A stretch of DNA of 64,000 nucleotides from Bacillus sp. ZZV12-4809 (GCF_009849585.1 NZ_VCRN01000003.1:186001-250000); one strand, 5' to 3'. Shown: positions 17,115-25,732, counted from the stretch's first letter. The notes: a model not told the origin generated them from the sequence alone. Numbers and translations: made by a program.

Positions 17115-18467
17115 ATGAACAGCAAAATACCATTATCATATATTGTGACAGTTGGTTTTATGCTCTTTGCCTTATTTTTCGGGGCAGGAAACTTAATTTT
17201 CCCTGCAATGCTTGGCCAGTCGGCAGGTACAAATGTATGGTCAGCGAATGCGGGCTTCATTATTACAGGCGTAGGCTTGCCGCTCCTGGGAATAATGGCT
17301 TTGGGCTTTTCGGGAAAAAGTGATCTTCAATCATTGGCAAGCCGTGTAAATCCAGTGTTCGGACTAGCTTTTACAGTAGCCCTATACTTATCAATTGGAC
17401 CGCTTTTTGCCATACCGAGAACAGCTACAGTTTCATTCGAGATCGGCATTAAGCCTTATCTATCAGAAGGAAGCAGTTCAATCGGCTTAATTATAACTTC
17501 AATTATCTTCTTTGGAATTACAGCATTTTTCTCTTTGAACTCTTCAAAGATTGTTGATATTGTAGGAAAATATCTAACACCAATTCTTTTAATTGTAATT
17601 GCCGTTTTGATCGGTGCTGCATTCATTAATCCAATGGGTGCATTCCAGGCTCCGACTGAAGCTTATTTGAACGGTGCGTTCTTTAAAGGTTTCCAGGAAG
17701 GTTATCTGACAATGGATGCTCTTGCAGCATTTGTATTTGGTATCATTGTCGTAAATGCAGTAAAGGAAAAAGGCGCTGCAACCAAAAAAGATATTATGGT
17801 ATCCATTGCTAAAGCAGGTTTAATTGCTTCAGGTCTTTTAGCACTTATTTATACATCGCTTTCCTTTATTGGAGCGTCAAGTGTCAGCGGTCTGGGAGCA
17901 TTGGATAATGGCGGTGCTGTTCTATCAGGTGCGTCTTCACATTACTTTGGCTCCTTAGGTGCACTGCTTTTAAGTGTTATTGTATTTGGTGCATGTTTGA
18001 CTACCAGCATCGGTCTGATTACAGCTTGTTCTTCATACTTCAATAAATTGATGCCAAAAGTGTCTTACAAAATGTTTGTAATTGTTTTATCCATTTTCAG
18101 TACAATTTTTGCCAACTTTGGATTAAGTGAACTGATTGCCATTTCCGTACCTGTATTGGTTGGAATCTATCCATTAGCAATTGCACTGATGGCTCTTACA
18201 TTCCTTCATCCGATTTTCAAAGGAAGGAAAGAAGTTTATCAGGGAAGCATGCTTTTCACCTTCGTGGTAAGTTTGTTTGATGGTTTAAATGCAGCAGGCA
18301 TTACATTCGCGCCAATCAATGACCTATTTACTGCTATTCTCCCTTTATATGATGTTGGATTAGGGTGGATCATCCCATCCTTAGCAGGTGGTATTATTGG
18401 TCTTGGTGTTGCTGCCATAAAGGGCGGCAGCCAGTCAAATTCTTCTGATGCGAAGAAAGCTGCATAA
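17115..18467 (+). CDS. brnQ: BrnQ branched-chain amino acid transporter
   Basis: Cytoplasmic-membrane symporter for leucine, isoleucine and valine (LIVCS family). The 450-residue protein has about 12 hydrophobic segments and begins with the family signature GFMLFALFFGAGNLIFP at ~13-29. AGGAGG at 17102-17107 fixes ATG 17115. It is divergent from a GntR regulator, with strong palindromes between them. A terminator closes the unit. Confidence 0.93.
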   Translation: MNSKIPLSYIVTVGFMLFALFFGAGNLIFPAMLGQSAGTNVWSANAGFIITGVGLPLLGIMALGFSGKSDLQSLASRVNPVFGLAFTVALYLSIGPLFAIPRTATVSFEIGIKPYLSEGSSSIGLIITSIIFFGITAFFSLNSSKIVDIVGKYLTPILLIVIAVLIGAAFINPMGAFQAPTEAYLNGAFFKGFQEGYLTMDALAAFVFGIIVVNAVKEKGAATKKDIMVSIAKAGLIASGLLALIYTSLSFIGASSVSGLGALDNGGAVLSGASSHYFGSLGALLLSVIVFGACLTTSIGLITACSSYFNKLMPKVSYKMFVIVLSIFSTIFANFGLSELIAISVPVLVGIYPLAIALMALTFLHPIFKGRKEVYQGSMLFTFVVSLFDGLNAAGITFAPINDLFTAILPLYDVGLGWIIPSLAGGIIGLGVAAIKGGSQSNSSDAKKAA

Positions 18468-18475
18468 TAAGTGCG

Positions 18476-18503
18476 ACCTCCAGTTTTTAGCTGGAGGTTT
18501 TTT
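18476..18503 (+). terminator. brnQ terminator
   Basis: ACCTCCAG / CTGGAGGT hairpin plus six T. Confidence 0.9.
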
Positions 18504-18612
18504 GTGGAATTGCGAATCACGAATGTTAAATAGTATTATTGGACTAAATGTTCGTTTTTAGGTTGCGTTCAAACGAATTATTTGTTATATTAGCAAAGTA
18601 AATTATGAATTT

Positions 18613-18690
18613 AATCACTCGTATATGCTCGGTAATATGGTCTGAGCGTTTCTACCTGGTTCCCATTGAAAGAACCGGACTACGGGTTAA
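18613..18690 (+). ncRNA. Guanine-class purine riboswitch
   Basis: P1 ACTCGTA/TACGGGT encloses the canonical loops TAATATGGTCTGAG (with TGCTCGG) and TTTCTACCTGGT...AACCGGACTACGGG. The discriminating J3/1 base is C (GGACTAC), as in guanine/hypoxanthine-sensing members; adenine members have T. It controls the downstream lipoprotein nucleosidase gene. Confidence 0.92.
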
Positions 18691-18740
18691 AGTATAGAAA
18701 AGCTGTATACTATTGCAGCTGCTTTAACTCTATGGTCTGG

Positions 18741-18766
18741 AAGGTAGAAATCATTCTGCTTTTTTC
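18741..18766 (+). terminator. Riboswitch terminator
   Basis: GGTAGAA / TTCTGCT hairpin around ATCA, followed by a T run, about 55 bases after the aptamer. Confidence 0.55.
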
Positions 18767-18829
18767 AGGCCTTTTTCTATTACCAGCCCTGCGGGTACAT
18801 CAGACAACAGGAGAAGGGGAGAACATAAT

Positions 18830-19699
18830 ATGAAAAAGAAATTAGCATCAATCGCTGCAGTTGCAGTCATGTCTGTATCTATGCTTGCAGGGTGCACTTC
18901 AGCACCAAAATTTGAAACAGAGGCAGAAGGAGCCCAAAAACCAATCCTTATCCAAGGGCCAATGCCGATTGAGGCAGAAAAATTTGCCCAGCGATTAGAC
19001 AAGGTTAAAATTGAAAAATCAGGGAACTTTGTTTTCTATAAAGGAAAATTGGACAAGTATCCAGTCATCGTTGCAAAGACAGGTAAGGGCATGGAAAATA
19101 CAGCAGCCGCTACCGCGATCGCTATTGAAAAATATGATCCTGCTGCCATCATCAATCAGGGAACTTCAGGCGGCCATGATCCAAGCTTGAATGTGTATGA
19201 TATTGTATTAGGCGAAAGAACAGTCAATATCGGATCTATGAAAACTGGGAATTTGGAAAAAGGAGAAGGAATCGAACCAACCAATTGGATTCCGATGGAC
19301 CTGATGGCTTCTGAAGGAAGTGCAGGGGAAGACCCTAATGCGGAAAAGATCCGCTACTTTGAAGGCGATGAAGATCTGCTGGCCGCAGCCAAAGCTGTAA
19401 AAGATAAGTATACAAAAGGTAAAGTAGTTGAAGGAACGATTGGTTCTGCAGACCTTTGGAACAATGAAGTAGACCGCATCAACTGGTTCCACGAAAACTA
19501 CGAAACATCCGTGGAAGAAATGGAAGGTGCCGCAGCAGCGCAGATTGCAGGAGCATATGATGTTCCATTCATGGGAATTCGCGTCCTCTCCAATAACAAG
19601 ACAAACGGGGGCAAATACGATCCCAATACTGCAGCAGCAAACCAGGATTATGTATATGAAGTTGTGAAGCAGTATATTAAAGAGGTTAAGGGTAAATAA
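18830..19699 (+). CDS. Lipoprotein nucleoside phosphorylase/nucleosidase (MTA/SAH nucleosidase-like)
   Basis: Exported lipoprotein of 289 residues with a signal peptide and lipobox LAGC (Cys21-ish). The mature part has the PNP/UDP phosphorylase fold: INQGTSGGHDP, the VEEMEGAAAAQIA catalytic/ribose-binding segment, and a late GIRVLSNN strand. It would act outside the membrane, splitting purine nucleosides to bases. The guanine riboswitch upstream fits a purine-scavenging role and turns it on when guanine is scarce. Exact substrate (inosine, guanosine or methylthioadenosine) cannot be told. ATG 18830 follows AGGAGAAGGGGAG. Confidence 0.8.
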   Translation: MKKKLASIAAVAVMSVSMLAGCTSAPKFETEAEGAQKPILIQGPMPIEAEKFAQRLDKVKIEKSGNFVFYKGKLDKYPVIVAKTGKGMENTAAATAIAIEKYDPAAIINQGTSGGHDPSLNVYDIVLGERTVNIGSMKTGNLEKGEGIEPTNWIPMDLMASEGSAGEDPNAEKIRYFEGDEDLLAAAKAVKDKYTKGKVVEGTIGSADLWNNEVDRINWFHENYETSVEEMEGAAAAQIAGAYDVPFMGIRVLSNNKTNGGKYDPNTAAANQDYVYEVVKQYIKEVKGK

Positions 19700-19727
19700 T
19701 TAGAAATCGGTAATTGGAGTTGTAAGG

Positions 19728-19850
19728 GATTCGGACACTATTAGCGGAAATCTAGGGTTTAGAGTCAGAACCTGGTCTACCTTTGGACACAAAAGGCGAA
19801 AATTCAGTTTTCTAAGTCCGAATTCCGGCACAAATTCAGCCATAACCTGC
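19728..19850. repeat. 52-bp intergenic repeat, family 2 (2-3 copies)
   Basis: TTCGGACAC at 19730 and TTTGGACAC at 19782 are 52 bases apart, and a decayed third copy follows. Intervening text AGTCAGAACCTGGTC matches the arrays at 27327-27720 and 41080-41420. Confidence 0.75.
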
Positions 19851-19873
19851 CACCAAAATAATAAGTCAAAAAA

Positions 19874-19906
19874 AGAGTCTTCCCCCAGCGGGAAGACTCT
19901 TTTTTT
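19874..19906. terminator. Bidirectional terminator
   Basis: AGAGTCTTCCC / GGGAAGACTCT hairpin between A and T runs, separating convergent genes. Confidence 0.9.
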
Positions 19907-20216
19907 ATGCTTCTAACCAGGTCTGCGACCATTTTTCTATTTCTTTCATTAACGGCTCCATCGCAAGGCCTTTTTCTGTTAGGGAATATTCAATCCTTAC
20001 AGGAGTTTCAGGGTAGACATTGCGTTTTACGACTCCCTCATTTTCCAGGTCTTTTAGCCGGTCTGAAAGAACTTTGCCGCTTATCCCGATAGAGGATTCG
20101 ATGCTGCAGAACCGCTGTGGCCCGTTAAGCAACTGATAGATGATCAATCCGGTCCAGCGCTGGCTCAAGATGCCGATGGCTTTTTCGAATCTTGGACATA
20201 TTAGTGATTTCTCCAT
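19905..20216 (-). CDS. HxlR-family (DUF24) regulator, CatR/YodB-like
   Basis: A 103-residue winged-helix regulator of the HxlR/DUF24 MarR subgroup, with the conserved N-terminal Cys (SLICPRFEKA) used by YodB/CatR to sense quinones and diamide. Other features are LSQRWTGLIIYQLL and the KVLSDRLKDLE recognition helix. It is divergent from a catD-catE-type operon, the same arrangement of function as B. subtilis CatR. ATG 20216 is at good distance from AAGGAG. Confidence 0.85.
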   Translation of the reverse strand: MEKSLICPRFEKAIGILSQRWTGLIIYQLLNGPQRFCSIESSIGISGKVLSDRLKDLENEGVVKRNVYPETPVRIEYSLTEKGLAMEPLMKEIEKWSQTWLEA

Positions 20217-20234
20217 CCTTATCACTCCTTGTTT

Positions 20235-20336
20235 ACTTATTATAAGTATAAACCAAAAATTATTAAATAACTAATAATAAAATAATTACTTGACGACACT
20301 AAATTTAAATAATATACTAACTTACATAAAGTAAGT
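20235..20336 (+). promoter_or_regulatory. catDE-type promoter with HxlR operators
   Basis: TTGACG (20290-20295) and TATACT (20313-20318) are 17 bases apart. ACTTAC-ATAAA-GTAAGT (20320-20336) overlaps the start site and a second palindrome TACTTATTATAAGTA lies at ~20235-20249. Both fit DUF24-regulator operators. Confidence 0.7.
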
Positions 20337-20367
20337 AACTAACGCAATTAACCAAGGAGGAATCAAC

Positions 20368-20769
20368 ATGAACAAAAACGAATTAGGCCAGTTCATTCTG
20401 CGTGCTATTTTAGGATTTATTTTCTTTATTCATGGATTATCAAAATTTCAGGGAGGCATCAGCAATACAGCCGGTTTCTTCGACAGTATTGGCATTCCTG
20501 GCTTTATGGCTTATATTGTCGCCGTGGTCGAGCTGGCAGGGGGCATAGCGCTTATTTTGGGCATCGGCACAAGAATAGTTTCAGTGTTATTTGCTGTTAT
20601 CATGCTGGTAGCTATCTTTACTGCTAAATTGCCTCTAGGTCTTTTAGGGAATGGCCAAATGGCCGGATATGAATTAGATGTAATTCTGCTTGCCGCATCG
20701 ATTTATTTTGTTTTAGCGAAGGAATCACCGCTGTCACTTGGGAGCAAGTTACAATCAACGGCAAAATAA
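20368..20769 (+). CDS. catD: DoxX-family membrane protein, CatD-like
   Basis: A 133-residue, four-helix membrane protein of the DoxX family (RAILGFIFFIHGLSKF at the N-terminus, ELAGGIALILGIGTR in the middle). In B. subtilis, catD precedes the catechol dioxygenase catE in a quinone/catechol-response operon under an HxlR regulator. The same order is seen here, 18 bases before the catE-like gene. AAGGAGG precedes ATG. Precise role of CatD is unknown; redox-linked membrane partner is inferred. Confidence 0.85.
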   Translation: MNKNELGQFILRAILGFIFFIHGLSKFQGGISNTAGFFDSIGIPGFMAYIVAVVELAGGIALILGIGTRIVSVLFAVIMLVAIFTAKLPLGLLGNGQMAGYELDVILLAASIYFVLAKESPLSLGSKLQSTAK

Positions 20770-20787
20770 CAGGAGGAGTAAACTAAT

Positions 20788-21636
20788 ATGAACTTTCATC
20801 AAAAACCGATTACCTTTGTTGCGCAGGTTAATATCAAGGTTCAGGATCTGCAGCGGTCCCTTGCATTCTATCGAGACGTAATCGGATTTAAAGTGCTATC
20901 TCAAACAGAAAGAGCTGCCGAGCTTACTGCTGATGGCAAAACAGCATTGCTTACGATCGAACAGCCTGAAAACGCTGAACCTAAAATGGGAAGAACAACT
21001 GGTTTGTATCATTTCGCTCTGCTGCTGCCAAAGCGCACAGATTTGGCTAAAATCGTTCGCCATTTCGTTGAGAAAGGGATTCAAATCGGTTCCTCTGATC
21101 ACCTTGTCAGTGAGGCGCTCTATTTGTCTGATCCGGATGGCAATGGCATAGAAATATATATTGACCGCAGCCCCTCGGATTGGACTTGGAAGAATGGGGA
21201 AGTCATGATGACCGTCGACCCGCTGGACTTTCCTGACCTGCTTTCCATAGGGCAGCAGCAGTCATGGAAGGGCTTGCCCGCTGAAACGGTCATGGGACAT
21301 ATTCATTTACATGTGGCTGAAATGGCGAATACCGAGAAATTTTACACAGAGGGACTTGGGTTTGAAGTGGTCTGCCGATATGGCAGTCAGGCATTATTCA
21401 TTTCAAGTGGAAAATACCATCATCACATTGGGTTGAATACATGGAATGGGGTTGGAGCTCCGAAGCCTTCAGAAAATAGTGCGGGTCTTCAATCCTTCAA
21501 GCTCATTTATGAAAACGAAGCAGCAATAGATCAGGCAGTAGAAAATCTGAAAAGTCTTGGCGCGCCTGCAGCAGTAGAAAATAACCAGGTGACTACGAAG
21601 GACCCTTCAGGAAATCGAATTATTTTAGGAGTTTAA
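20788..21636 (+). CDS. catE: Catechol-2,3-dioxygenase-like VOC protein, CatE
   Basis: Extradiol ring-cleavage enzyme of the vicinal-oxygen-chelate superfamily, 282 residues with two VOC modules (~8-130 and ~167-280). Metal-ligand candidates are the His in GLYHFALLLP, the His of MGHIHLHV and the Glu of GNGIEIYID. Length and order of motifs match B. subtilis CatE. It detoxifies catechols that would form quinones. The operon context (DoxX protein before, FMN reductase after, HxlR regulator divergent) supports this. Confidence 0.85.
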   Translation: MNFHQKPITFVAQVNIKVQDLQRSLAFYRDVIGFKVLSQTERAAELTADGKTALLTIEQPENAEPKMGRTTGLYHFALLLPKRTDLAKIVRHFVEKGIQIGSSDHLVSEALYLSDPDGNGIEIYIDRSPSDWTWKNGEVMMTVDPLDFPDLLSIGQQQSWKGLPAETVMGHIHLHVAEMANTEKFYTEGLGFEVVCRYGSQALFISSGKYHHHIGLNTWNGVGAPKPSENSAGLQSFKLIYENEAAIDQAVENLKSLGAPAAVENNQVTTKDPSGNRIILGV

Positions 21637-21653
21637 ATAAGGTGGTGTGAGTC

Positions 21654-22244
21654 ATGGGTTTTTTAGCTAAACTATTTGGAAAAAAATCTAAGGAGGCAGA
21701 AACAATGAGCGAAAAATTAAACATCGGAATTATTTTAGGAAGCACACGTCAGGGGAGAGTCAGCCCACAGGTCGGTTCATGGGTAAAAGAAATTGCTGAT
21801 AAACGCGGGGATGCCAATTATGAGATTGTAGATATAGCAGATTTCAAATTGCCATTCTTAGGTGAAGCGGATTCGCCAGGAATTGCAGCATGGAATGAAA
21901 AGATTAACAGTCTGGATGGATTCATCTTCATTGTTCAGGAATACAACCACAGTATTACAGGGGCGTTAAAAAATGCACTTGATCTGGCCCGTGAACCTTG
22001 GAATAATAAAGCCGCTGGAATTGTAAGCTATGGGTCAACAGGCGGGGCGCGGGCTGCTGAACATCTGCGCGGGATTATGGGAGAATTAATGATCGCTGAT
22101 GTCCGCACACATCCAACCTTATCCTTATTTACTGATTTTGAAAATGGCACAGTATTTAAACCTCAAGATCTTCATCTCAATAATGTGAACGCAATGATGG
22201 ACCAGGTGATTACCTGGAGCGGGGCATTAAAAACCATTAGATAA
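21654..22244 (+). CDS. NAD(P)H-dependent FMN reductase / quinone reductase
   Basis: Flavodoxin-like reductase (FMN_red family). GIILGSTRQGR near the N-terminus binds FMN phosphate; VQEYNHSITGALKNALD and SYGSTGGARA are typical. Two starts are possible: ATG 21654 (196 residues, with a charged N-terminal tail MGFLAKLFGKKS) behind AAGGTGG, or ATG 21705 (179 residues) behind a stronger TAAGGAGG. The shorter form covers the whole domain. Last gene of the catDE-type operon; probably reduces quinones to hydroquinones. Confidence 0.82.
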   Translation: MGFLAKLFGKKSKEAETMSEKLNIGIILGSTRQGRVSPQVGSWVKEIADKRGDANYEIVDIADFKLPFLGEADSPGIAAWNEKINSLDGFIFIVQEYNHSITGALKNALDLAREPWNNKAAGIVSYGSTGGARAAEHLRGIMGELMIADVRTHPTLSLFTDFENGTVFKPQDLHLNNVNAMMDQVITWSGALKTIR

Positions 22245-22249
22245 AGCAA

Positions 22250-22279
22250 AAGCAGAACCCTCGAGGTTCTGCTTTTTTT
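22250..22279 (+). terminator. Operon terminator
   Basis: AGCAGAACC / GGTTCTGCT hairpin plus seven T. Confidence 0.9.
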
Positions 22280-22347
22280 ATCTAATCGGTTTTAGCGTGG
22301 ACTAAAAGGAAATAATTAAACAAAACAAAGTGAAGGGGGTGGGCCTG

Positions 22348-23076
22348 GTGTGGAATGCTGCATTTTGGGGTGCAGTTTCAGGTTCAGCCGTCCTGTTAGG
22401 CGCACTGGCAGCGATGCTTCTACCTATTAGAAAAAAATTGATCGGTTACATAATGGCATTCGGTACTGGAGTTCTGATTGGCGCAGCATCATATGAACTT
22501 CTTGGGGAGTCTGTCCATAAAGGAGGGCTGCTGCCGACCGGCATTGGATTTTTGGCTGGTGCTGTCACCTTTACACTCTTTGATATCCTGATTTCCAAGA
22601 AAGGAGCCCAGCACAGAAAAAGATCAGGCCATAAAGCAGCAGCCAGCAGCGGAATTGTTCTTTTCGCGGGAACTATGATGGATGCCATCCCAGAATCGAT
22701 CATGATTGGAACAAGCCTGCTTGAAGCAGATTCGGTCAGCTTTCTTTTGGTTACCGCCATTTTTATCAGCAACTTTCCAGAGGGCCTTTCAAGTACTTCA
22801 GGAATGAAAAAAAGCGGTTATTCTACACAGAAAATCATTCTCCTTTGGAGTTCGGTTTTTGTCATTTCAGGAATGGCATCAATGGCTGGATACATATTTT
22901 TGGCTGGAGCATCAGAGATGGTGCTGTCAGGAATTGCAGGTTTTGCAGGGGGCGCCATTATTGCAATGGTTGCGTCCACTATGATGCCTGAAGCCTTTGA
23001 AGACAGCGGTCCGGTAACAGGATTTATTGCAGCAATTGGTCTGCTGGCATCATTGGTCCTGGATTATTTTTCTTGA
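22348..23076 (+). CDS. ZIP-family metal transporter
   Basis: A 242-residue polytopic membrane protein of the ZIP family with ~7-8 helices. Metal-binding helices are recognisable: TMMDAIPESIMIG and FISNFPEGLSS. Such proteins move Zn2+ or other divalent ions into the cytoplasm. A short basic/His loop (QHRKRSGHK) lies between helices 3 and 4. Several GTG starts are in frame (22330, 22339, 22348); GTG 22348 has AAGGGGG at proper distance and is preferred. Confidence 0.8.
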   Translation: MWNAAFWGAVSGSAVLLGALAAMLLPIRKKLIGYIMAFGTGVLIGAASYELLGESVHKGGLLPTGIGFLAGAVTFTLFDILISKKGAQHRKRSGHKAAASSGIVLFAGTMMDAIPESIMIGTSLLEADSVSFLLVTAIFISNFPEGLSSTSGMKKSGYSTQKIILLWSSVFVISGMASMAGYIFLAGASEMVLSGIAGFAGGAIIAMVASTMMPEAFEDSGPVTGFIAAIGLLASLVLDYFS

Positions 23077-23141
23077 AATTTCCCCAAAATCATGAATGTT
23101 TGGCACCTTATGTGGAAAAGGCAAAACAGGGGGTGTGATTC

Positions 23142-23417
23142 ATGAAGATCAAAAATATTGTGAGGGAACAGCAGGAGGATGTGCATATTGAGATAGGCGG
23201 CTACAAAATGGTCATTGAAAAGCGATATCAGGTTGTTTCGTTTATCAATGATCTGCTCCTCGGTGTTTTATATTTAACCGGAAGTATATTATTTTTAACA
23301 GATGTCAGCCAGACGGTTTCAATAAGTTTTTTCCTCGCAGGCAGCATTATGATGATCATCCGGGCAGGCTTAAATATTCTGAAGGATCTTCATATTAAAA
23401 AGATAACAGGAAAATAA
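23142..23417 (+). CDS. YrhK-domain small membrane protein
   Basis: A 91-residue protein with two hydrophobic helices (FINDLLLGVLYLTGSILFL and a second at ~62-80) preceded by a charged N-terminus. It fits the YrhK domain, whose function is unknown. GGGGGTGTG precedes ATG 23142. It lies 65 bases after the ZIP gene on the same strand. Confidence 0.7.
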   Translation: MKIKNIVREQQEDVHIEIGGYKMVIEKRYQVVSFINDLLLGVLYLTGSILFLTDVSQTVSISFFLAGSIMMIIRAGLNILKDLHIKKITGK

Positions 23418-23494
23418 AACGGGTTTTGCGGTTGGCCAAAACGGCAATACTAGCGACATAGTTAAAAATATATTATTTTTAAAGGAGAATCGAG

Positions 23495-23704
23495 ATGGCT
23501 GAAGAAACAGATAAGGTAAGCAATGGAAAGAAAGCGGATGTTGGCGATACAATTAGCATCATAAGCGGTTCTGAAAAAGGAAAAAAAGGCAGAGTAGTCG
23601 TGGTGCGGGATAACTCAGTTATTGTAGAGCTAGGGATCAATCCGAAAAAGGATGAACCCATCAAAACGGTGATCAGCCATAAGCGCTACAAAGTCGTTAA
23701 ATAA
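23495..23704 (+). CDS. DUF2187 (YkvS-like) KOW-domain protein
   Basis: A 69-residue protein whose core VGDTISIISGSEKGKKGRVVVV followed by VIVELG is a KOW motif, a small beta-barrel that binds RNA or ribosomal protein in NusG and L24. The KKDEPIKTVISHKRYKVV ending fits DUF2187. AAAGGAG precedes ATG. A role in RNA binding is inferred from the fold only. Confidence 0.75.
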   Translation: MAEETDKVSNGKKADVGDTISIISGSEKGKKGRVVVVRDNSVIVELGINPKKDEPIKTVISHKRYKVVK

Positions 23705-23721
23705 TGGGGGAGGTGCAGGAA

Positions 23722-23835
23722 ATGAAACCTGATGCAAAACGGACCTCTGCTTCTATACCTCCTGAAGTCCGGGAAAAAATTATTAAGTTAGACAGGGATG
23801 AAAAAGCAAAGCGGCAGACAAAGCGGCCGCAGTAA
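23722..23835 (+). CDS. Hypothetical 37-residue basic protein
   Basis: Short gene starting 17 bases after the DUF2187 gene with a strong GGGGGAGG site. It is rich in Lys and Arg, and ends in KRQTKRPQ. No family recognised. The ribosome site, good spacing and following terminator make it a probable real small gene. Confidence 0.5.
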   Translation: MKPDAKRTSASIPPEVREKIIKLDRDEKAKRQTKRPQ

Positions 23836-23842
23836 TAGGATT

Positions 23843-23880
23843 TTCCATGATAGACGAATTTGCTGTCATGGAATTTTTTA
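23843..23880 (+). terminator. Rho-independent terminator
   Basis: TTCCATGA / TCATGGAA hairpin plus six T. Confidence 0.8.
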
Positions 23881-23902
23881 TTGAATGGGGGAGTTGATAG
23901 AA

Positions 23903-24628
23903 ATGCTGATTGGACATATTAGGGAGATTGTCCGCTATCCGGTGAAAAGCTTTCATGGAGAAAGCGTGAATAAAACGAATGTAATGAGCTATGGTCTGTA
24001 TGGGGACCGCAGTCATGCCTATCTGGATGAGTCCAGGCCAGGAAAATACCTGACGATTACACAGTTTCCCGGGATGGTGCGGTATAAGGCAGAGTTTATA
24101 GGGGAGGAAAACCGGGATAAATATCCCCATGTAAGGATTACAGCTCCTGACGGAAAACAGGTCCCCTGGGATGATGAACGATTGATTAAAGAAATAGAAG
24201 AACATTCTTCTGCAGAAATTACCCCAGTGCAATATAGCCCTATACATGTTCCAGAAGGAGCAATTGAAGAAGAGAATATATTAATAGTGACAGACGCTTC
24301 TCTAAAGAAAATGAAAGAGCTATGGGGAAAAGAGAAGCTGGACTTTCAGCGGTTTCGCCCGAATCTGGTGCTCTCCCTGGTAAAAGATGAACCTTTCCTG
24401 GAGGATCAGTGGTTTGGGAAGAACATGAAGATTGGCCATGTGGAGTTAAAAGTGAAGCGCCATTGCGAACGGTGCATGATTATTACAGTAGACCCTGAAA
24501 CCGGGGATAGGGATCCAAGTCTGCATAAAAAAGTGATCCGTGAAAGGAATAATTACTTCGGTGTGTATGCCTCCGTTCTGAAAACAGGTGAGATTGCAGC
24601 AGGGGATGAGGTTTACCTTTTTGAGTAA
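23903..24628 (+). CDS. MOSC-domain protein
   Basis: A 241-residue protein with an N-terminal MOSC_N beta-barrel ([15 protein letters not shown]) and a C-terminal MOSC domain with the conserved cysteine ([17 protein letters not shown]). MOSC enzymes use a molybdenum cofactor to reduce N-hydroxylated compounds, or carry sulfur. ATG 23903 is preferred over 23885 because GGGGGAG lies ten bases before it. No molybdenum cofactor gene is adjacent, so the substrate is open. Confidence 0.85.
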   Translation: MLIGHIREIVRYPVKSFHGESVNKTNVMSYGLYGDRSHAYLDESRPGKYLTITQFPGMVRYKAEFIGEENRDKYPHVRITAPDGKQVPWDDERLIKEIEEHSSAEITPVQYSPIHVPEGAIEEENILIVTDASLKKMKELWGKEKLDFQRFRPNLVLSLVKDEPFLEDQWFGKNMKIGHVELKVKRHCERCMIITVDPETGDRDPSLHKKVIRERNNYFGVYASVLKTGEIAAGDEVYLFE

Positions 24629-24669
24629 CCTCATGTAAACTAGAAGCAAATGTTTTTGGGAGTGTACAT

Positions 24670-24993
24670 ATGTTTCAGGCTATTGGGTTATTTATATTGG
24701 CCGGTGTTGCTGAAATTGGCGGCGGCTATTTAATTTGGCAGTGGATACGAGAAGGAAAGCCCTTTTCATGGGGATTCGCAGGGGGATTCATCCTTGCATT
24801 ATATGGTGTTATTGCAGCATTCCAGGCCTTCCCTTCATTTGGAAGGGTGTATGCTGCATATGGAGGTGTTTTTATCATTCTGTCCATTTTATGGGGTTGG
24901 GGCATAGACAAAAAAATACCTGACTTTTATGACTGGCTTGGTGCAGGCATTTGTCTTATTGGGGCATCTGTAATCCTGTTTGCCCCCCGCTAA
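24670..24993 (+). CDS. ynfA: YnfA-family (UPF0060) membrane protein
   Basis: A 107-residue protein with four transmembrane helices, resembling YnfA/UPF0060 along its length ([16 protein letters not shown] near the start, [11 protein letters not shown] in the middle, [16 protein letters not shown] at the end). The family is distantly related to small multidrug transporters. GGGAG precedes ATG 24670. Function unproven. Confidence 0.9.
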   Translation: MFQAIGLFILAGVAEIGGGYLIWQWIREGKPFSWGFAGGFILALYGVIAAFQAFPSFGRVYAAYGGVFIILSILWGWGIDKKIPDFYDWLGAGICLIGASVILFAPR

Positions 24994-25004
24994 TAAAAAC
25001 AAAT

Positions 25005-25030
25005 AGCCCAGTTGATGGCTGGGCAATTTC
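25005..25030 (+). terminator. Probable terminator
   Basis: AGCCCAG / CTGGGCA hairpin, followed by a short weak T tract. Confidence 0.6.
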
Positions 25031-25079
25031 TTAAATATTCAAAGCTGGTTTATCTAGAATATAATGTATAATACAACCT

Positions 25080-25568
25080 TTAAAATATGTTTTTATAATG
25101 TTCATTAAACACCTTGAAAAGTCTTTCATCTCCACCGCGGTCAGGATGGAGGGCTTTCAATAGTTTTTTGAACTCTTTTCGGATGATTTGCAGATCCTCA
25201 TCAGGCTTAAGGCCGAGCAGCTTGGCAGGCTGAATTTTATCATCGGCAATCATTTTTTGTGCCTGAACCATTTTCTTCAATGACTTCACTTTGGATTCCT
25301 CTATATGGACACGGGTATTCAGGATTTCAATTTGCCCTTTCAGGTCTTTAACCTGCAGCAGGACTCCTTCAAGCTTTTGCCGATGCAGCTTTTCTTTTTC
25401 CTGGATGATAAAATCAGCGAGATCCTTCATCTTTATGGAGTAGCTGATTTGCCTGCGCGCGCTTCGTTCCGCTATTATTTTTCCTTCTTCTATCCACCGC
25501 TCAACGTCTTTGCCATTCGCCTTTATTCCGGATTTTTGTATTTGTGCAACAGCATCAGTAATGTTCAT
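25080..25568 (-). CDS. Protein with N-terminal HTH-like region, coiled coil and C-terminal J domain
   Basis: A 162-residue protein. Residues 1-50 resemble a small DNA-binding or adaptor fold (ITDAVAQIQKSGIKANGKDVERWIEEG). Residues ~55-105 are heptad-like coiled coil. The last ~55 residues are a J domain with the diagnostic HPD (KALHPDRGGDERLF). J domains stimulate the ATPase of DnaK. The domain is C-terminal, unlike canonical DnaJ. A cytoplasmic co-chaperone with an unknown client is the best guess. Confidence 0.75.
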   Translation of the reverse strand: MNITDAVAQIQKSGIKANGKDVERWIEEGKIIAERSARRQISYSIKMKDLADFIIQEKEKLHRQKLEGVLLQVKDLKGQIEILNTRVHIEESKVKSLKKMVQAQKMIADDKIQPAKLLGLKPDEDLQIIRKEFKKLLKALHPDRGGDERLFKVFNEHYKNIF

Positions 25569-25693
25569 TTTTCTTGCTCGCTCTCTATAAAATCTATACA
25601 GCAGTCAAAATAATCATATCACTGATCACTTTCAGAAAAATGACAGGGGAATGACATAGTATTAAAGTTTATTTACATGATTATTGCTGAATG

Positions 25694-25724
25694 AAAAAGA
25701 ACCACCCTTTATAGGTGATTCTTT
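25694..25724 (-). terminator. Terminator of the DUF2164 gene
   Basis: On the minus strand AAAGAATCACC pairs with GGGTGGTTCTTT, followed by T residues. Confidence 0.7.
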
Positions 25725-25732
25725 GGCAGAAA

